Part shown: positions 14,340-21,366 of the stretch, piece by piece
Layout: every line of letters starts with the position of its first letter
Numbering within the stretch: the first letter of the stretch is position 1
Assembly: GCA_018647275.1 (NCBI GenBank)
Contig: JABGTH010000014.1
Location: 1-24,068 of the forward strand
DNA length: 24,068 bases
Direction of reading: 5' to 3'
Origin: Paracoccaceae bacterium
GTDB taxonomy: Bacteria > Pseudomonadota > Alphaproteobacteria > Rhodobacterales > Rhodobacteraceae
The notes under the pieces: model-generated
Database searches by the model: none
What the model was told of the DNA's origin: nothing
Seen by the model: the letters and a program-made list of their open reading frames with translations, nothing else
Made by a program: the position numbers and the translations under genes

Positions 14340-15536
14340 ATGCGTGATGCAGTCATCGTCTCAACAGCCAGAACTCCAATTGGTAAAGCTTACCGTGGCT
14401 CCTTCAATGCCACCACGCCTCAAGCTTTGGCTGCACATGCGATCACGCACGCTGTAAAAAAGGCGGGGATTGAGGGCCGTGAGATCAGCGACTGCATCCT
14501 GGGCGCAGCCTTGCAACAAGGACACTCCAGCACCAATATCGCGCGTCAGACTGCGATCCGCGCAGGTCTACCAGTAACAGTGGCTGGTATGTCGTTGGAT
14601 CGACAATGCGCGTCCGGTATGATGGCGATCGCCACAGCAGCTAAACAGGTGATGTATGACGGGATGGACATTGTCATTGGTGGCGGTGTCGAAAGCATTT
14701 CAATGGTGCAAACACCTGAAATGCGGGTTGGGTCTGACAAATGGCTCAAAGACAATAAACCTGAAATGTACATGACGATGCTTGAAACCGCCGAAAACGT
14801 AGCTACCCGTTTCAACATTTCACGCGAAGCCCAAGATGCTTATGCCGCACAATCCCAAGAACGCACGCATGCAGCCCAACAGGCTGGTAAATTGGATGAC
14901 GAAGTGGTGGCGATGTCCACGACAATGATGATTCAAAACAAAGAAACGAAGGAGATAACATCTCACGACGTGACGATCGAAAAAGATGAGGGCAATCGCC
15001 CAGGCACTAGTGCAGAAAGCCTTGCAGGATTGAAACCGGTCTTTAAAGATGGTTTGAACCTGCAAACTGGCGAATTTATTACTGCTGGCAACGCCTCTCA
15101 ATTGTCAGATGGTGCATCTGCATCGATCGTGATGGAGGCTTCATTGGCGGAAAAGAAAGGCCTCGAGCCACTAGGTCGCTACGTCGGAGTCATGGCAGCG
15201 GGGTGTGAGCCCGATGAAATGGGCATTGGACCGATTTATGCTGTTCCAAAGTTACTCGAAGCCCACGGCCTCAAGATGGACGATATCGGCCTGTGGGAGC
15301 TGAACGAAGCATTCGCAAGCCAAGTTTTGGCGTCTCGCGACGTTCTGGGCATCCCAGATGAAATCCTGAACGTAAATGGCGGAGCTATTTCAATTGGGCA
15401 CCCTTACGGGATGTCTGGGGCGCGTATGGTCGGACACGCATTGATCGAGGGCAAGCGACGTGGTGCCAAATATGTGGTCTGCACCATGTGCGTCGGCGGT
15501 GGTATGGGCGCCGCAGGACTGTTTGAAGTTCTGTGA
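14340..15536 (+). CDS. Acetyl-CoA acyltransferase (thiolase)
   Basis: A thiolase of 398 residues that cleaves 3-oxoacyl-CoA with CoA to release acetyl-CoA, or the reverse. The acyl-accepting cysteine is C90 in LDRQCASGMMAI. H354 lies in SIGHPYGMSGAR and the second catalytic cysteine C384 in CTMCVGGGMGAAGLFE, so the active site is complete. WELNEAFASQVLA is the conserved NEAFA motif. The start is ATG 14340, preceded by GAGG at 9 bases; an ATG five codons upstream (14325) overlaps that ribosome site and is less likely. The gene sits between a probable 3-hydroxyacyl-CoA dehydrogenase and a flavin enzyme, which favours degradative beta-oxidation. Confidence 0.93.
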   Translation: MRDAVIVSTARTPIGKAYRGSFNATTPQALAAHAITHAVKKAGIEGREISDCILGAALQQGHSSTNIARQTAIRAGLPVTVAGMSLDRQCASGMMAIATAAKQVMYDGMDIVIGGGVESISMVQTPEMRVGSDKWLKDNKPEMYMTMLETAENVATRFNISREAQDAYAAQSQERTHAAQQAGKLDDEVVAMSTTMMIQNKETKEITSHDVTIEKDEGNRPGTSAESLAGLKPVFKDGLNLQTGEFITAGNASQLSDGASASIVMEASLAEKKGLEPLGRYVGVMAAGCEPDEMGIGPIYAVPKLLEAHGLKMDDIGLWELNEAFASQVLASRDVLGIPDEILNVNGGAISIGHPYGMSGARMVGHALIEGKRRGAKYVVCTMCVGGGMGAAGLFEVL

Positions 15537-15544
15537 CCCTAATA

Positions 15545-15566
15545 GGGGCCAGCAACACCTGGCCTC
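15545..15566 (+). other. Intercistronic hairpin after the thiolase gene
   Basis: GGGGCCAG (15545-15552) pairs with CTGGCCTC (15559-15566), one pair being G-T, around the loop CAACAC. It begins 8 bases after the thiolase stop and has no T-run, similar to the hairpin in front of the thiolase gene. Confidence 0.45.
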
Positions 15567-15600
15567 CCGAATGTAGATGAATAGATAGGTACAACACAAT

Positions 15601-16596
15601 ATGGCACGCGACGACACACATCTTCCGAAAGCGCTCCAAGGGCTGCACGTTCCAATGGTTGCATCTCCATTGTTCATCATTTCGGTACCCGAGTTGGTGA
15701 TCGCTCAATGCAAAGCAGGTATTGTTGGATCATTCCCCGCTCTGAACGCACGTGAGGATCATGGTGAGCTCCCCATGTTGGATACCTGGCTTACACAAAT
15801 CGAAGAAGAGTTGGACCGGTACAACCAAGCCAACCCCGACACTCCAGCAGCTCCGTTTGCGGTCAATCAAATCGTACATCGTTCTAACACACGGCTTGAA
15901 CGTGATCTCGAAATTTGTGTGAAACATAAAGTCCCAATTTGGATTACCTCACTTGGCGCCCGTGTAGAAGTGAATGAGGCTGCCCATTCATGTGGTGGGA
16001 TTGTTCTTCATGATGTCATCAACAACAAGTTTGCGCGTAAAGCAGTAGAAAAAGGAGCTGACGGTCTTGTGGCAGTTGCTGCGGGGGCAGGTGGCCACGC
16101 CGGAAAACAATCCCCTTTAGCTTTGATTAGTGAAATTCGTGAATGGTTTGAAGGGCCTCTGCTACTGTCTGGATCCATCGCAACAGGTGCATCTCTTCTA
16201 GCAGCCCGTGCTATGGGTGCCGACTTGGGGTATACAGGCACCCCCTTTATCGCAACTAATGAGGCAAATGCACAACAGGAATACAAAGACATGATCGTCG
16301 ACTCTAGTGCAGATGATATTGTGTATTCATCACTATTTACAGGAGTTTGGGGGAACTACTTGAAAGGTTCAGTTAAAGCTGCGGGCATGGATCCTGAAAA
16401 TCTGCCCGTCGCCGACAGTTCATCGATGGACTTTGGAAGTGGATCATCCAAGCCTAAGGCATGGAAAACAATTTGGGGGTCAGGTCAAGGCATCGGTGCC
16501 GTTAAGTCCATTGGTCCAGCTGGCGATGTGGTCAAACGTATGGCTGAAGAATATGCTGCCGCAGGTAAAAAACTTGCCGCCGAATTTGCGTCATGA
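15601..16596 (+). CDS. Nitronate monooxygenase-family FMN protein
   Basis: A 331-residue TIM-barrel flavoprotein of the nitronate monooxygenase / 2-nitropropane dioxygenase family, which also includes FabK enoyl reductases and NADH:quinone reductases. The landmarks are PMVASPLFIISVPELVIAQ (N-terminal barrel strand), GSFPALNAR, and AGAGGHAGKQSPLALI with the family's active-site histidine. LLSGSIATGASLLAARAMGA, then GYTGTPFIAT, gives the FMN phosphate-binding part. True nitroalkane oxidation cannot be told from other family activities by sequence. Its place among beta-oxidation genes suggests action on an acyl-CoA-type substrate. The end overlaps the kinase gene by 4 bases (ATGA). Confidence 0.85.
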   Translation: MARDDTHLPKALQGLHVPMVASPLFIISVPELVIAQCKAGIVGSFPALNAREDHGELPMLDTWLTQIEEELDRYNQANPDTPAAPFAVNQIVHRSNTRLERDLEICVKHKVPIWITSLGARVEVNEAAHSCGGIVLHDVINNKFARKAVEKGADGLVAVAAGAGGHAGKQSPLALISEIREWFEGPLLLSGSIATGASLLAARAMGADLGYTGTPFIATNEANAQQEYKDMIVDSSADDIVYSSLFTGVWGNYLKGSVKAAGMDPENLPVADSSSMDFGSGSSKPKAWKTIWGSGQGIGAVKSIGPAGDVVKRMAEEYAAAGKKLAAEFAS

Positions 16597-17621
16597 GTGA
16601 ACGATCTCCACTCGATGTTGAAGCCGTATCTAAATATCTGAAACCTAGATTGGATGGATTTGACGGACCGCTAGAGGCCACCAAGTTTGAAAGTGGTCAA
16701 TCCAACCCAACGTTTTTATTAACAACACCTACGAACAGCTATGTGTTACGCCGCAAACCACCAGGGATCTTGTTGAAATCAGCCCATGCTGTGGACCGAG
16801 AGTTTCGTGTTCAAAAGGCATTGGCCGGCACTGATGTTCCTGTCGCTAAGATGCACCACCTATGTGAAGACGATTCAGTCATCGGGTCATCGTTCTACAT
16901 TATGGATCACATTAGCGGCCGTAACTTCGACGAACCAACCCTCGGTGACCTCAAAAACGCAGATCGCACTTCTGTGATGAAGGACATGAACCGCGTACTC
17001 GCAGCGCTACATGATGTAAATATTGATGAAATCGGCTTGGCTGACTATGGTCCGCCGGGCCACTACCTCGAACGGCAGGTCAGCCGATGGTCCAAACAGT
17101 ACCGCGCATCAGAAACGAAACCATTGCCTGCTATGAATCGCCTCATTGATATCATAACAGAACGAATGCCTGTCGATGATGGGCAACGAACGTTGGTTCA
17201 CGGTGATTATCGTATCGACAACATGATTTTTGAACGTGATGGTACAAGATGTTTGGCGGTTCTCGATTGGGAACTAAGTACCATCGGACATCCTTACGCA
17301 GATCTCGCTTCCGTTATTATGCAATGGCAATTGCCTGTCGGCCGCAAAGGACGGGGCCTGATGGGCGTTGATCGCGCCGATCTTGGTTTGCCCACCGATG
17401 ATGCATTTATCATGCAATATTGCGAACGCAGAGGATTGGATGGAATTGACAACTTTGGGTATTATGTCGGGTTTTGTTTTTTCCGAATGGCTGCGATTAT
17501 TCAAGGCGTTCTGAAGCGTGCACTAGACGGGAACGCATCCAATCCGGAGCAGGCCAAAGAACTTGGGGCTTATGTTCCGGTTTTTGCAGAACATGGATTG
17601 AAAGCGTTGGACCAACGTTGA
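16593..17621 (+). CDS. APH-family kinase, ACAD10/11- or LvaA-like
   Basis: A 342-residue phosphotransferase of the aminoglycoside-phosphotransferase (APH/choline kinase) fold. N-lobe landmarks are FESGQSNPTFLL and YVLRRKPPGILLKSAHAVDR. The catalytic loop is HGDYRIDN (H203, D205, N210) and the metal-binding aspartate is D225 in VLDWELSTIGHPYADLA, so the kinase core is intact. This sub-family is the one fused to acyl-CoA dehydrogenase in mammalian ACAD10/ACAD11 and present as LvaA in the Pseudomonas levulinate pathway, where it phosphorylates a 4-hydroxyacyl-CoA. An antibiotic-resistance role is unlikely. The ATG overlaps the flavoprotein stop by 4 bases. A partner dehydrogenase gene lies on the opposite strand at 19731-21041. 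Confidence 0.85.
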   Translation: MSERSPLDVEAVSKYLKPRLDGFDGPLEATKFESGQSNPTFLLTTPTNSYVLRRKPPGILLKSAHAVDREFRVQKALAGTDVPVAKMHHLCEDDSVIGSSFYIMDHISGRNFDEPTLGDLKNADRTSVMKDMNRVLAALHDVNIDEIGLADYGPPGHYLERQVSRWSKQYRASETKPLPAMNRLIDIITERMPVDDGQRTLVHGDYRIDNMIFERDGTRCLAVLDWELSTIGHPYADLASVIMQWQLPVGRKGRGLMGVDRADLGLPTDDAFIMQYCERRGLDGIDNFGYYVGFCFFRMAAIIQGVLKRALDGNASNPEQAKELGAYVPVFAEHGLKALDQR

Positions 17622-17634
17622 AGAACTAGCTCGC

Positions 17635-17653
17635 GCCGGATATCGGCTCCGGT
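17635..17653 (+). other. Weak intercistronic hairpin before the thioesterase gene
   Basis: CCGGA (17636-17640) pairs with TCCGG (17648-17652) around TATCGGC, in the 66-base gap between the kinase and thioesterase genes. The stem is short and no T-run follows. Confidence 0.3.
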
Positions 17654-17687
17654 TAACGCAGCAATTAGTAACAATAGGACCGCTGGC

Positions 17688-18557
17688 ATGAGCGACACAC
17701 ATCAAACTTTGCTTGATCTTTTGGCACTCGAACCACTGGAGATCGATTTGTTCCGTGGCACAGGTCAGGGTGGTGAGACGTCTACCCGTATCTTCGGCGG
17801 CCAAGTCATCGGACAGGCCTTAGCCGCAGCATACGGCACAGTTCCCGATCGATTGTGTCATTCGCTGCACGCCTACTTTATTCGCCCCGGTGACCCAGAA
17901 ATTCCTGTCATTTATCAGGTTGACCGCGCCCGTGATGGCGGCAGCTTCACGACAAGGCGTGTAGTCGCGATCCAACACGGCAAGCAGATCTTGAACATGT
18001 CGGCCAGTTTCCATGTCGCAGAAGATGGATGGGATCATCAACATCCAATGCCTGACGTGGATGGCCCTGATGATTTACAAGACCAACGTGAATTGCGCGC
18101 AGCTCATGTGGATGAGCTTCCTGAAAAGCATCGTGCCGACTTCCTGCGCCCACGTCCCATCGACATCCGCCAAGTGGCACCGCGTGATTTCGTTGATCCA
18201 GAACCAACCAGCGACAAAAACCACCTTTGGTTCCGGATGCGGGAAGCCGCTGGATGCACGCCGCAAATGCAGCATTGCTTGTTGGCTTACGCCTCAGATA
18301 TGAATCTGTTGGGATCATCGCTGCGCCCACACGGCCTGACGTGGTTTAAAGGCGAAGTGATGTCTGCAAGCTTGGACCACGCGATGTGGTTCCACGGCAC
18401 TCCACAATTTCAAGACTGGCATTTGTACACAATGGACAGCCCATGGACAGGCGGAGGTCGTGGATTTAACCGTGGGGCGATCTATGACCGTAGTGGCCGA
18501 TTGGTTGCCTCAACGGCACAAGAAGGACTTGTCCGTCCAATCAAACCGCGTAGCTGA
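17688..18557 (+). CDS. tesB: Acyl-CoA thioesterase II (TesB family)
   Basis: TesB-type enzymes hydrolyse acyl-CoAs to free acid and CoA in the cytoplasm and often relieve CoA trapping during beta-oxidation. The 289-residue double-hotdog protein has normal length. The N-terminal hotdog carries FRGTGQGGETSTRIFGGQ and HAYFIRPGDPEIPVIYQV. The C-terminal hotdog has SLDHAMWFHG (catalytic Asp), DSPWTGGGRGFNRGAIYD (Ser/Thr position) and STAQEGLVRP (catalytic Gln). It is last in the plus-strand cluster. Its TGA abuts the opposing TGA of the VOC gene, the two forming the palindrome TGATCA at 18555-18560. Confidence 0.93.
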   Translation: MSDTHQTLLDLLALEPLEIDLFRGTGQGGETSTRIFGGQVIGQALAAAYGTVPDRLCHSLHAYFIRPGDPEIPVIYQVDRARDGGSFTTRRVVAIQHGKQILNMSASFHVAEDGWDHQHPMPDVDGPDDLQDQRELRAAHVDELPEKHRADFLRPRPIDIRQVAPRDFVDPEPTSDKNHLWFRMREAAGCTPQMQHCLLAYASDMNLLGSSLRPHGLTWFKGEVMSASLDHAMWFHGTPQFQDWHLYTMDSPWTGGGRGFNRGAIYDRSGRLVASTAQEGLVRPIKPRS

Positions 18558-18929
18558 TCACCCAAATACAAAGAAACACAGCTTGTTATTATCCGGATCA
18601 CGCACATATGCGCCATAAAATCGGTCAGGAATCCGCTGTCCGGGCGCGCCATCATCCGTGGCACCAAGCGCGATTGCTTTTTCATATAACACACCAACTT
18701 CATCTTTATCGCTGGCTGGAAACGCAGTCATGGCACCGTTCCCTGGTGTTGGGTCATTTTTGTCGTATGGCTTACAAATCGCCAACATTGGTTCACCACG
18801 CTTTGTGCCAATGAAAGCAATACGTCCCATATCTGTTACGATCTTGGAACCTTTGTCAGCGAAAAGGGCTGTGTAAAATGTCTTGGCCGCTTCCATGTCC
18901 GAAACGCCAATTGTGGTGTACCCAATCAT
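18558..18929 (-). CDS. VOC-family (glyoxalase/bleomycin-resistance fold) protein
   Basis: A 123-residue protein of the vicinal oxygen chelate superfamily. It opens MIGYTTIGVSDMEAAKTFYT with the typical first beta-alpha-beta unit, and ends GAYVRDPDNNKLCFFVFG, the usual closing motif with a metal-ligand-like region. Members include glyoxalase I, dioxygenases and methylmalonyl-CoA epimerase; this short form is of unassigned function. AAGGAG precedes the ATG. It is the last gene of the minus-strand set ACAD-SDR-VOC, 18 bases after the SDR stop, so co-transcription is likely. A role as an epimerase or isomerase in the same pathway is possible but unproven. Confidence 0.85.
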   Translation of the reverse strand: MIGYTTIGVSDMEAAKTFYTALFADKGSKIVTDMGRIAFIGTKRGEPMLAICKPYDKNDPTPGNGAMTAFPASDKDEVGVLYEKAIALGATDDGAPGQRIPDRFYGAYVRDPDNNKLCFFVFG

Positions 18930-18947
18930 AATTCTAACTCCTTGTTT

Positions 18948-19721
18948 TCAGTCGTCGAAATCATTGAACTGACGGTTCAACTTCCGCATGCCGCCAATCC
19001 AGCGTTCATAATTTTCGGTTTTGGCCTGCATGTAACCCGTGACAGATTTGTGCGGCAGAACCAAAAAGGTCTCATCCCTAATCGCCTGCACACAACATTC
19101 TGCGACATCATCAGGTTCAATCATCCCATCAATGGCTGCGACGTGCTCTTCTAGACCACGGGTCATTTCAGTGCGTACGGCTTGGGGGCATAATACGGAA
19201 ACCTTAATCCCCTGATCGCCATATGTCATTGCCATCCACTCTGCCAACCCAACAGCGGCGTGTTTTGTAACGCCGTATGGGGCAGAACCGATTTGGTTAA
19301 GCAATCCTGCAGCAGAAGACGTGTTCAGAAGATACCCCCCGCCACGTGCTGCCATGAGCGGCACCAAATGACGGGCCGCCCAAACGTGGCTCATCACATT
19401 GATATCCCAGATACGTTGCCAATCGTCATCGGGTGCTTCGACACCACCAAAGGTAAAAATACCTGCGTTCGAACAGAACAGATCTATTGGACCAACATTG
19501 ATTTCAACATAGTCAATAAGTGACTTTATTTCAGGTTCATAAGACACATCAACCTTGATGTTTATGCCATTGATTTGACTTGCTGTATCAGCTGCACCAG
19601 CTTCATCAATGTCAACACATACAACCTTCTTTGCACCCTCGGTCGCAAACCGCAGACACATCGCGCGACCGATACCTTGGGCGGCACCAGTCACGACAAT
19701 AATTTTGTCTTTAAGATCCAC
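18948..19721 (-). CDS. SDR oxidoreductase, partner of the acyl-CoA dehydrogenase
   Basis: A 257-residue classical short-chain dehydrogenase. The cofactor motif is TGAAQGIGRAM (about 11-21) and VCVDIDE ends the second strand with an Asp, suggesting NAD preference. SNAG follows. The catalytic serine lies in NTSSAAGLLNQ and the Tyr/Lys pair in APYGVTKHAAVG. The start is GTG 19721, 9 bases after the dehydrogenase stop, implying co-transcription. By position it is the best candidate in the window for interconverting the 4-oxo and 4-hydroxy group of an acyl-CoA, the role of LvaD in the levulinate pathway. That is inference; SDR substrates are not readable from sequence. Confidence 0.85.
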   Translation of the reverse strand: MDLKDKIIVVTGAAQGIGRAMCLRFATEGAKKVVCVDIDEAGAADTASQINGINIKVDVSYEPEIKSLIDYVEINVGPIDLFCSNAGIFTFGGVEAPDDDWQRIWDINVMSHVWAARHLVPLMAARGGGYLLNTSSAAGLLNQIGSAPYGVTKHAAVGLAEWMAMTYGDQGIKVSVLCPQAVRTEMTRGLEEHVAAIDGMIEPDDVAECCVQAIRDETFLVLPHKSVTGYMQAKTENYERWIGGMRKLNRQFNDFDD

Positions 19722-19730
19722 GTATTCTAC

Positions 19731-21041
19731 TCACTTACCGCCAGTCATTAACCGGCTGGTCGCTTGTTTTGTATCTGCTTGACGCGAGTTACTGTCTTTA
19801 AATGCTTTAACTTCAGCACGCGCAATGACGTGGTGATGCACTTCATCGGGACCATCAGCATAACGCAATGTGCGCTGACCTGCGTACATACCTGACAGCG
19901 GGGACCATTGAGAAATCCCTGTCGCACCATGTACTTGCATGGATTGATCAATGATTTCACAGACCCGCTCTGGCACCAACGCCTTGATCATCGAGACCCA
20001 AATACGGGCTTCTTTGTTTCCTAATACATCCATGGCTTTAGCCGCCTTCAGCACCATTAAACGCATGGATTCGATATCAATCCGCATCCGGGAAACGGTT
20101 TCCATGTTCTTACCGAGATCAATGATCGGTTTACCAAAGGCTTCGCGATTGATTGCACGATCGAGCAGTAAATCCAACGCTTTTTCGGCCTGACCAATTG
20201 ATCGCATGCAGTGGTGAATTCGCCCTGGACCCAATCGTACTTGTGAAATTTCAAATCCGCGGCCTTCACCCCAAAGAATATTCTCCTCGGGAACTCGAAC
20301 ATTCGTAAAGCGAATATGCATATGACCATGTGGCGCGTCATCGTGACCAAACACATGCATTGGACCTAGAACCTCAACACCCGGCGCATCCATCGGGACC
20401 AAAATTTGGCTTTGTTGCCTGAAACTTTCGGCATTTGGTGAGGTTTTCACCATAACAATCATGATCTTACAGCGCGGATCTCCGGCGCCTGAGATATAGT
20501 ATTTCTCACCGTTGATGACCCATTCACCGTTCTCAAGAACCGCTGAGGTGGAAATATTCTTCGCATCAGAAGAAGCTACATCTGGCTCAGTCATTGCGAA
20601 TGCAGAGCGAATTTCGCCAGCAAGCAGCGGCTTGAGCCACATGTCTTTTTGCTGCTGCGTACCAATGCGTTCCAAAACTTCCATGTTGCCAGTGTCAGGT
20701 GCAGAGCAATTCAGGGTCTCTGGGGCGAGGGGGCTCTTGCCCAATTCGGCAGCAATATATGCATAATCAAGGTTTGATAGCCCTTCGCCGGTTTCAGCGT
20801 TTGGCAAGAAGAAATTCCACAGACCTGCATCACGGGCCTTTTGTTTTACCGTCTCCAACAGCTCCAATTGGCCTGGTCCATAAGACCAACGATCTACACG
20901 ACCTTCGCCCATACGGTAAAATTCGTCTGCTATCGGATCAACATTTTCGCGAATGTGTTTGATCACTGCGTTCAAAAGCGGCTTATTTTTCTCCGACATT
21001 TCGAGGTTGTTCATATCGAGTGGCGTTTTGCTGTCCGTCAT
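19731..21041 (-). CDS. Acyl-CoA dehydrogenase, ACAD10/11- or LvaC-like
   Basis: A 436-residue FAD-dependent acyl-CoA dehydrogenase-family enzyme. Landmarks in order are the helical N-domain, FAMTEPDVASSDAKNIST (FAD/substrate strand, about 150-167), WVINGEKYYISGAGDPRCK, LGPGRIHHCMRSIGQAEKAL, REAFGKPI, and QVHGATGISQWSPL. Where medium-chain dehydrogenases carry the catalytic Glu (YEGTAQ), this protein has YADGPDEVH, placing Asp near residue 396. This DGPDEVH motif is, as I recall, typical of the ACAD10/11 clade rather than ordinary beta-oxidation enzymes. It is first in the minus-strand set, with the SDR 9 bases behind. Start ATG 21041 has GGATCGCCGC ahead, a weak ribosome site. Confidence 0.9.
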   Translation of the reverse strand: MTDSKTPLDMNNLEMSEKNKPLLNAVIKHIRENVDPIADEFYRMGEGRVDRWSYGPGQLELLETVKQKARDAGLWNFFLPNAETGEGLSNLDYAYIAAELGKSPLAPETLNCSAPDTGNMEVLERIGTQQQKDMWLKPLLAGEIRSAFAMTEPDVASSDAKNISTSAVLENGEWVINGEKYYISGAGDPRCKIMIVMVKTSPNAESFRQQSQILVPMDAPGVEVLGPMHVFGHDDAPHGHMHIRFTNVRVPEENILWGEGRGFEISQVRLGPGRIHHCMRSIGQAEKALDLLLDRAINREAFGKPIIDLGKNMETVSRMRIDIESMRLMVLKAAKAMDVLGNKEARIWVSMIKALVPERVCEIIDQSMQVHGATGISQWSPLSGMYAGQRTLRYADGPDEVHHHVIARAEVKAFKDSNSRQADTKQATSRLMTGGK

Positions 21042-21366
21042 GCGGCGATCCTTGATGTGGAATAGGTTATTAAAGACAATGTTATAGCAACCTAAGTTGA
21101 TGTGCGTTCTTTGTTAAAGCCAGCAAAAATTATTTCGCGATGTCTGCGACATCGGCCCTTAAAGGATATTTGGTGTACCGTCTTGTTCCAATGTTAGAAC
21201 GGATATTACCTACTGCCAATACAGTGGAACGGAACGTCACATAAAGATATTTTCTTGAATAACGGTTTCCAAACAGCATTTTATTAACATAATATAAATT
21301 ATAAGTATTTAAACACTCCAAACGTTAAGTGTAAAAACTGTCGTAGATATATGTTTTATAACAATT
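21042..21366. other. 325-base AT-rich intergenic region between phoB and the ACAD gene
   Basis: This region lies after the phoB stop and upstream of the dehydrogenase start, both on the minus strand. It is clearly more AT-rich than its surroundings, especially 21250-21366. It holds a perfect hairpin, CGATGTC (21138-21144) and GACATCG (21148-21154) around TGC, followed on the minus strand by AAATAATTTTT, which could be a weak phoB terminator. It must also hold the promoter of the dehydrogenase operon, but I cannot point to a good -35/-10 pair. No tRNA or convincing small gene was found. Confidence 0.5.

Noticed and set aside
16593..17621. Kinase as an aminoglycoside-resistance gene
   Set aside because: It has the APH fold, but the N-lobe sequence and the acyl-CoA operon context fit the ACAD10/11 and LvaA type, not resistance enzymes.
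15601..18557. The cluster as a defence system or prophage fragment
   Set aside because: All genes are metabolic enzymes with intact catalytic motifs. No integrase, nuclease, helicase or phage structural gene was seen.
21130..21321. Open frame of 63 codons in the gap between phoB and the dehydrogenase gene
   Set aside because: It lies in an AT-rich gap, ends in a hairpin, and gives no recognisable protein. Without comparative data it cannot be separated from chance.
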